Source of the DNA: Chthonomonadales bacterium
GTDB lineage: Bacteria; Armatimonadota; Chthonomonadetes; Chthonomonadales; CAJBBX01
DNA length: 60,328 nucleotides
Reading direction: 5' to 3'
Assembly (NCBI GenBank): GCA_027459625.1
Contig: DAIDHP010000023.1
Coordinates: 1-60,328 of the forward strand
Made by a program: the position numbers and the translations under genes. The first letter of the stretch is position 1; each line of letters starts with the position of its first letter. Below are positions 55,258-60,328 of the stretch, piece by piece. The notes under the pieces are model-generated. The model had not been told where the DNA came from. It did not search any database and was given only the letters and a program-made list of their open reading frames with translations.

Positions 55258-56951
55258 CAATCACCAATATTCCCCCGCGCAAACGTCACTTCGTTTATAT
55301 TCTGATACTCCTGGCGGTCTCTCTTTTCTGCTTTTTTTGGAAGCTCGGTTACAACGAGGTTTTTGATCTGGACGAGGCGTTATACGCCAACTGCGCAAGG
55401 GAGATGGCTCTAAACGGCGATTTCATAACGCCGCACATCAACGGCGTTCCCTTCTACGAAAAGCCCCCGCTTGTCTATTGGATGGGGGCGTTGAATTATC
55501 GACTTCTGGGCAGAAACCCGTGGACAACGCGCCTGCCATCCGCTTTTCTTTCCCTTCTCATGACGCTGATGATTTACCACTTCGGGCGAAGCCGTATGAA
55601 CGAAAAAACGGGTTTCCTCGCCGGTTTGATGTACGCTTTGAACCCCCTTGTGATAGGAGAGGCGCATCAACTGACCACCGACGCCACGGTCGCATTTTGC
55701 ATCGCCTCCGCGCTCGTATGCTTCCACGTGGCGGTCTCCACACGTGGCAAGCCTCTATGGTATTACGGTTTCTGGGTTTTTTGCGCTCTGGGGGTGCTCG
55801 CAAAAGGCGCGCCTGGAATTGTATTTCCCGTGTTCATCGCATTCACATATCTTTATTGGGTCAAGCAAAAGAACCTTTCAGCCACTCTATCCGAGTTGAA
55901 ACGTACAAGGCTATATATCGGATTCATGCTCTTTCTCGTTATCGCCGCCCCGTGGCACATAGCCGCATTGGTTATCGACGGAAGACCTTTTTGGGAGATG
56001 TATATCATCCGGCAGCACCTCGGACGGTTTTACGGATTGGACAAAGCCCACAACGCCCCGATCTGGTTCTATCTCCCCGGTCTGCTATTGGGGTTTTTGC
56101 CTTGGAGTTTCTACCTCGGGCAAGCCTATTTCCGACGCGAGGAACCCTCGGATGACATCGAGAACCGTCATTTTCGTCTGTTTCTAAGGATATGGATGGC
56201 GGTCATTTTCATCGTATTCTCGTTGAGCGGCTCCAAACTGGTGAGCTACATTCTGCCCCTCTACCCCGCCGCCGCCCTCTTGACGGCCGATTTTCTTCTG
56301 AAGGCTTTGGACAGGGAGCGCCACCGCCTGCCAATTTTCATAGGTGCGACATGCTTTTTCCTTTTCTCGCTGGCGCTCTTTTTGCCCATCGCCTTCATTC
56401 ATCCAATTATCACGGCGATCAATCATCGCATGTCGCGTCCCATCTCTCTTTCCTCCGTCCCTCCGGAGGTTTTCCCATGGATCGCTCATCTCACAATCGC
56501 TCTCGCCGTAGGTTCCGGGGTTGCGCTATTTTGCCTTTGGATAAAACACACCCGTTGGTTTCTCTACTCAACGCTCGCATGCATCGCCGTTTTCCTCGCC
56601 CTCGCCATTGGCGAGGGATTACCTATTATTAAGAACGAGATGCAACTCCCGCTTCTATCCTTGGTGAAAAAGATTGACACCATAGCTCCTCGCCCCTCCA
56701 GGATATTAATCGCAACCGGAGCGCCCAGGAGACCCAGTATCCTCTTTTATCTGCCTGATAGGTATTTTCGAAAGGATCACGGTAATTACCATGTGGTTGA
56801 GGAGGAGAGAATGTCCGCAGCAATTGCATACCTTAAAACTCATCCTTCCGCGTTGGTTTTAACCTCATCCAAAAGGTCAGTGGAATTCATAAACAAGTGT
56901 CATATTCATCCAATAGTAACAAATCAGTATTGGACATTATTCAATCCTTGA
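55254..56951 (+). CDS. GT39/ArnT-like membrane glycosyltransferase
   Basis: 565 residues, multi-pass. EVFDLDEALYANCAREM carries the Asp40-Glu41 pair of active GT39 enzymes, followed by YEKPPLVYWMGAL and the TTRLPSAFLSLL segment. Paralogue of 52427-54178 with the same topology. Last gene of the three-gene operon. Likely adds a sugar to lipid A-like lipid, a protein or a cell-surface polymer. Confidence 0.88.
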   Translation: MTITNIPPRKRHFVYILILLAVSLFCFFWKLGYNEVFDLDEALYANCAREMALNGDFITPHINGVPFYEKPPLVYWMGALNYRLLGRNPWTTRLPSAFLSLLMTLMIYHFGRSRMNEKTGFLAGLMYALNPLVIGEAHQLTTDATVAFCIASALVCFHVAVSTRGKPLWYYGFWVFCALGVLAKGAPGIVFPVFIAFTYLYWVKQKNLSATLSELKRTRLYIGFMLFLVIAAPWHIAALVIDGRPFWEMYIIRQHLGRFYGLDKAHNAPIWFYLPGLLLGFLPWSFYLGQAYFRREEPSDDIENRHFRLFLRIWMAVIFIVFSLSGSKLVSYILPLYPAAALLTADFLLKALDRERHRLPIFIGATCFFLFSLALFLPIAFIHPIITAINHRMSRPISLSSVPPEVFPWIAHLTIALAVGSGVALFCLWIKHTRWFLYSTLACIAVFLALAIGEGLPIIKNEMQLPLLSLVKKIDTIAPRPSRILIATGAPRRPSILFYLPDRYFRKDHGNYHVVEEERMSAAIAYLKTHPSALVLTSSKRSVEFINKCHIHPIVTNQYWTLFNP

Positions 56952-57210
56952 AAGATATGAGAACTTTATTTGGCTTAAGTAAGTCTTTTAGTTGATAGTA
57001 TGATAGTAAAATTCACTGAATTCATTTCACTAACCGAGAGATACACCAAGTTCAATGGTTCACTGTGAATTGTGCATCACGACTTAAAATTGAATCGTAT
57101 CCTGATTGGACAAAAAATCGATTCATGCGTAATATTTATTGGAACTTATCATGATAAAATTGCATCCGAGTTTCATGAATGCAACTCAATCCATCCACAA
57201 GGAGAGAAAA

Positions 57211-57645
57211 ATGAAGGTTCTTGCGGTAATAGTTGTTCTTGGTCTTGTTGGTGGGCCTCGCGTCTCCAATGCACAGCCCATGAAGATGATGCAGGTTGGC
57301 AATATAGTTCTCTTGCAGGACACGGGTCCGGTTTGTTGGGGAATCGGAGGGATTCCATTCATATACGTTCGCGCATCTTCTGGAAAGCTTTCTCCAATAA
57401 CACGGTCGGAGGTATATGATGCTCGCTCAGTGGAAATTCTTAACGAATGCTCGACAAATCCCTTGAAGCCCCGGGATGTTAAAGTATTAAAGTGGAAAGG
57501 TCATGTCTTTGTCACTGTAAGGGGACTCGTTCTTGCGGAGGTGCTTCCACAGGATGCCTCCGCTGCTGGAACGACAAGATTGCAGTTGGCAAAAGAATGG
57601 GCGAATTCAGTTCGCAATGGATTGATGCAAGTGGAACCGCTTTAG
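57211..57645 (+). CDS. small exported protein
   Basis: 144 residues from the ATG at 57211 (AAGGAG, seven bases). Signal peptide KVLAVIVVLGLVGGPRVSNA. The tail VRGLVLAEVLPQDASAAGTTRLQLAKEWANSVRNGL resembles a domain seen in front of some MscS-like channels of cyanobacteria (…DA-A-G-T…LA-EWA--IR-AL). That is a recollection, not a search result. Independent transcript with a shared terminator at 57659. Confidence 0.6.
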   Translation: MKVLAVIVVLGLVGGPRVSNAQPMKMMQVGNIVLLQDTGPVCWGIGGIPFIYVRASSGKLSPITRSEVYDARSVEILNECSTNPLKPRDVKVLKWKGHVFVTVRGLVLAEVLPQDASAAGTTRLQLAKEWANSVRNGLMQVEPL

Positions 57646-57658
57646 AGGTGAATGAAAC

Positions 57659-57695
57659 AAAATGAAGGGGCGCCGATTAGGCGTCCCTTTCATTT
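57659..57695. terminator. bidirectional terminator hairpin
   Basis: A 16-base arm 57659-57674 pairs with 57680-57695 with wobbles or mismatch at two or three positions and a five-base loop, between convergent genes ending at 57645 and 57704. Confidence 0.82.
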
Positions 57696-57703
57696 CTCCC
57701 TTT

Positions 57704-58153
57704 TTACTCCTCGAACAACCGCTTCATCGCCCCCTCCAACAGGCTTATGCCGGCGTCACCGGCGGAACGACTGCGTAGCTTTCCCTCACTGTCGAAAAGA
57801 AAGTAAGCGGGAACGTACTGGTTCAGGTACCTCTCGGCGACAATGTGCATGTTATCCACTCCGCAAGACTCGGTGATGTTCATCTCCGAAAGCTTCGCCC
57901 GAACCTTGGAGACATCCGTATCCTCCTCCTGGCGAGGCATATGCATCGCAATAACCTTTAAACCTTTCGGACCATAATCCTCACGCCAACGGTTCACGGA
58001 CGGCATATTCTCATGACAGATGTGACAGCTAATCGCCCAGAAATGCACCAGCACCGGATGCCCAGCCAAGGAATCAAGCGACGGAGGTTCGCCATTGAGC
58101 CACTCCGTCGCACCGCTGAGATCCGGCATAGGCGTACCGGTTCGTAAAGGCAT
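57704..58153 (-). CDS. thioredoxin-fold (TlpA-like) protein, cytoplasmic
   Basis: 149 residues with no signal peptide. Redox motif Cys43-His-Ile-Cys46 in FWAISCHICHENMP, cis-proline region NQYVPAYFLFDSEGK. Lies ten bases behind the peroxiredoxin gene on the same strand, so it may be its dedicated reductant. Confidence 0.85.
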   Translation of the reverse strand: MPLRTGTPMPDLSGATEWLNGEPPSLDSLAGHPVLVHFWAISCHICHENMPSVNRWREDYGPKGLKVIAMHMPRQEEDTDVSKVRAKLSEMNITESCGVDNMHIVAERYLNQYVPAYFLFDSEGKLRSRSAGDAGISLLEGAMKRLFEE

Positions 58154-58163
58154 TCGAGTCTCC

Positions 58164-58742
58164 TTAGAGCGTCTTCATGCCGGGTTTCCAATCCGCCGGG
58201 CACAAGCCGCCGGTTTGGAGGGCTTCCAACACTCGAAGAGTCTCATCCACGCTTCGCCCGATGTTCAGGTTGTTAATGACGGCGTACTGAAGGATGCCTT
58301 TGGGGTCGATAATGAAAAGTCCCCTCAAGGCGATTCCCTGGTCCTCGATAAGCACTCCGTAATCGGCGGAGACCGTATGGGTGTTGTCGGACGCAAGCGG
58401 GAAGTTCACGTGACCAAGACCGTGCTGGTCGCGAGGGGTTTTAATCCACGCTCGATGGGAGTAGACGCTATCGGTGGAGACGCCAAGGATCTCCGCGCCA
58501 AGTTCGGCGAACTCCTTCTGCCTGTCGGAGAGAGCGGTGATCTCCGTGGGGCATACGAATGTGAAATCCAACGGCCAGAAGAACAGAACAAGCCATTTGC
58601 CTGCGTAATCGGAAAGCGATGCGGTGCTGGAAAGCTTCTCCAAATCCGCAGTGGTCTTCATCTTGAAATCCGGAGCGGGTTGGCCCACCTTCGCCACGCC
58701 CGTCTCCTCCTCTTCGCAACAGCAATTGCAGTTACAGGACAT
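58164..58742 (-). CDS. 2-Cys peroxiredoxin (AhpC/Prx1 type) with Cys-rich N-terminus
   Basis: 192 residues. Peroxidatic Cys64 in [10 protein letters not shown], resolving Cys181 in [11 protein letters not shown], a typical 2-Cys Prx. The N-terminus [13 protein letters not shown] adds five cysteines in nine residues, not part of the Prx fold. Such a cluster could bind metal or anchor the protein. CGGAGG precedes the start. Reduces hydrogen peroxide. Confidence 0.92.
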   Translation of the reverse strand: MSCNCNCCCEEEETGVAKVGQPAPDFKMKTTADLEKLSSTASLSDYAGKWLVLFFWPLDFTFVCPTEITALSDRQKEFAELGAEILGVSTDSVYSHRAWIKTPRDQHGLGHVNFPLASDNTHTVSADYGVLIEDQGIALRGLFIIDPKGILQYAVINNLNIGRSVDETLRVLEALQTGGLCPADWKPGMKTL

Positions 58743-58880
58743 TTTTTCCTCCGTTAATGGGGTGTATTGTTAAATCTGATTGAATGAGGCGCCAAAATAC
58801 TCGGGAAGGTATTCCGCAAGAGATCAGGCTCCTGTCTACATTATTTACGCAGAGAAAATATCATCCGTTCCAGCAACCGC

Positions 58881-60110
58881 TCATTGACCCGGCGGAAGTT
58901 TTCCCGTCATCCTCGCCACGAACCATGGGGTCGTGATCATCCCGCCCCAGCTTGATGGATTATGGTTCTCCTCGTATATTTTGCGCAGAGTGGGGTCATA
59001 CGGCGTAAGCGAGAACCATAGAAGCCCGGGTGTCTTAGCCCATCGAGAGTCGGGCGTTCCGCCGTCTATCCTCTGAAACTTCGCAGGCTTCATAACGTGG
59101 TCCCACATGAAATCACGGTTGGTCGCTATCAGTTTGTTTATATCATCCTTCGTAAAGACGAGATGATGCTCGAAGGCGCAGACAATGCTCTCCAAATCCA
59201 CTTGATAATACCCGCCGTTGGGATGCACGCCGATCCATTCCTTGGGAGAGCCATCCGGCTTGTAATCCCAGGAGCCGGCGGGCTCCCAGTAATCCCAAAC
59301 GTCGTACTTGCCGTCATTCCGAGTCCCGATCCGTGATTTCATCACGCTCCACCACGCCGCCGCGCGATCGCGGTAGATCGGTTTTTTGGTCACATCATAC
59401 ATGGCGATAAGCCACATGGCTATCAGGTTTTGCTTATTGTCCGGTAGGGTGAATCCGGTCTTCGCTCTGTCCGCGTATCCGGCGGTCCATTTGCCGGTGG
59501 ATTGGTCGATACCAAACTCCGGCGCCACCCACACCCCGCCGTTTTTCACTTTCCTCCAACAATCGCGGGAGTTCCACTTGTCGAAAACCTCTTCGGAGAT
59601 GCGAATATACTTCCTCGCTTTGTCGCCGTACTTCGCCCGTAACGAAGGGGTGCTTAAAATCGTCCCCGCCATCAGCACCGCCGGACGCAACGCCATAGCC
59701 TCGCCAAGCATGTTATCGGTGTATAGATTCGGAATCACCTCCGTGCTGGCGCCGTTCGCCTTTGGCCATCCAATGAACCCATCCGGCTCCTTCACGCCCC
59801 GCTTAAGCCAAGAATCGGTCCAATCGACCAGCCGATCCACGCACGCCGTCTCCCCTGTGGCGCGGTAGCCGTAATAAAAGCCGTTCACAAAGGGACTTAC
59901 GAGCCAGCCAAGCTCCTCCCCCATCTCCGTGTCGCAATAGCGTGTCTTCATTTCGCTCTGAATATTCCTTGACCATTGCGTCATCCATTCGGATTCCATT
60001 GCCGGATCCATTCCGATCGGGGGTTTTCCTGCGGCGAAAGTCTGAACACCCAATAGAACCAGCATGAACGACACCGCCGAGAATCGATGCCAATTGCCAT
60101 TGAGAATCAT
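58881..60110 (-). CDS. secreted (alpha/alpha)-barrel-like protein
   Basis: 409 residues. Signal peptide FSAVSFMLVLLGVQTFAAG. The mature part is almost all helical, with tandem helical hairpins (VNGFYYGYRATGETACVDRLVDWTDSWLKRG, KYIRISEEVFDKWN, MWLIAMYDVTKKPIYRDRAAAWWSVMK) as in (alpha/alpha)6 toroids of alginate lyases, GH88 and GH127-type enzymes. Conserved polar clusters WEPAGSW and HPNGGYYQVDLES might line the active site. Substrate unknown. GGGAGGA precedes the start. Confidence 0.65.
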   Translation of the reverse strand: MILNGNWHRFSAVSFMLVLLGVQTFAAGKPPIGMDPAMESEWMTQWSRNIQSEMKTRYCDTEMGEELGWLVSPFVNGFYYGYRATGETACVDRLVDWTDSWLKRGVKEPDGFIGWPKANGASTEVIPNLYTDNMLGEAMALRPAVLMAGTILSTPSLRAKYGDKARKYIRISEEVFDKWNSRDCWRKVKNGGVWVAPEFGIDQSTGKWTAGYADRAKTGFTLPDNKQNLIAMWLIAMYDVTKKPIYRDRAAAWWSVMKSRIGTRNDGKYDVWDYWEPAGSWDYKPDGSPKEWIGVHPNGGYYQVDLESIVCAFEHHLVFTKDDINKLIATNRDFMWDHVMKPAKFQRIDGGTPDSRWAKTPGLLWFSLTPYDPTLRKIYEENHNPSSWGGMITTPWFVARMTGKLPPGQ

Positions 60111-60252
60111 TTCATCCTCCCTTCCAAGTGCGCAACAACCGAATAAGGATCATGGAGATATTATCGACAGGAAGCTTCTTACGTCCTGTATAATACTTCA
60201 TTGGCGAAAGCCAATGCGATTCCCAAGGCACGGAAAATAACCGCTGAAAACC

Positions 60253-60328
60253 AATCGGGTAGGCGGGGTCATTACTGATCCCGCCTCCCACACCACCCGG
60301 CATGCGGGTCCGCACCGGGCGGTTCACA
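60253..60328 (-). ncRNA. 3' end of a group II (class C-like) intron, truncated by the window edge
   Basis: Read on the minus strand, the sequence begins GAACCGCCCGGTGCGG and forms a domain V-like hairpin with CGCATGCCGGGTGGT (CGC triad as in class C introns). TGTGGGAGG follows, then a domain VI-like hairpin (GGCGGG/CCCCGCC) and the 3' end CTACCCGATT at 60253. These are the closing elements of bacterial group II introns. The intron-encoded reverse transcriptase would lie beyond the right edge. The 142 bases 60111-60252 hold no gene. Confidence 0.7.

Overview
The window looks like chromosomal DNA of a free-living bacterium, most likely of the Armatimonadota. The best taxonomic marker is the DUF1559-type prepilin at 50363-51169, whose N-terminus (GFTLIELL, then [10 protein letters not shown]) is the form typical of that phylum. 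The many secreted glycosidase-like proteins and the Cys-rich peroxiredoxin are compatible with this. Assignment is by recognition only; no search was run.

Layout. 45-6498: two-gene remainder of a large defence-type operon entering from the left edge, with a 1654-residue protein ending in a HerA/FtsK-like ATPase. 6731-10795: secreted proteins (GH172/DUF2961 enzyme, TIM-barrel-like protein, beta-propeller). 11116-14304: single-chain nuclease-methyltransferase. 14404-18413: exported proteins, a decayed hicBA toxin-antitoxin pair and a small Cys protein. 18647-23330: three-gene restriction-modification operon (two methyltransferase-like subunits and a GIY-YIG/helicase), followed by small HTH-like pieces and a tRNA-Pro(GGG) with a consensus promoter and terminator hairpin. 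24077-34914: housekeeping and envelope genes (KGG stress protein, comEC split into two ORFs, ferritin-like/VIT1 transporter, gyrA, secreted proteins). 35115-41633: two ankyrin-repeat genes, the second carrying a TerB-C-like tail, followed by a BrxD-like ATPase and a BrxHI/Lhr-like helicase. 41858-51524: large secreted glycoside-hydrolase-like proteins and a prepilin. 51856-58742: thiol peroxidase, a GT39-GT4-GT39 membrane glycosylation operon, and a thioredoxin-fold/peroxiredoxin pair. 58881-60328: secreted (alpha/alpha)-barrel-like protein and the 3' end of a group II (class C-like) intron.

How it fits together. Defence loci are interleaved with ordinary metabolic and secreted-enzyme genes rather than forming one island. 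Two of the restriction loci share a repeated intergenic element (10986-11052 and 18428-18505). The strongest candidate for an undescribed system is 35115-41633: the BrxD/BrxHI pair is best known from BREX, but no BREX methylase, PglZ or BrxC gene lies beside it. The gene translationally coupled upstream is an ankyrin-TerB-C fusion, itself preceded by a tandem paralogue without the tail and with a duplicated leader.

Other points worth checking are an unusual GyrA quinolone-determining region, a four-tract G-quadruplex motif three bases after gyrA, and a GT39 protein with Asn in place of the usual catalytic Asp.
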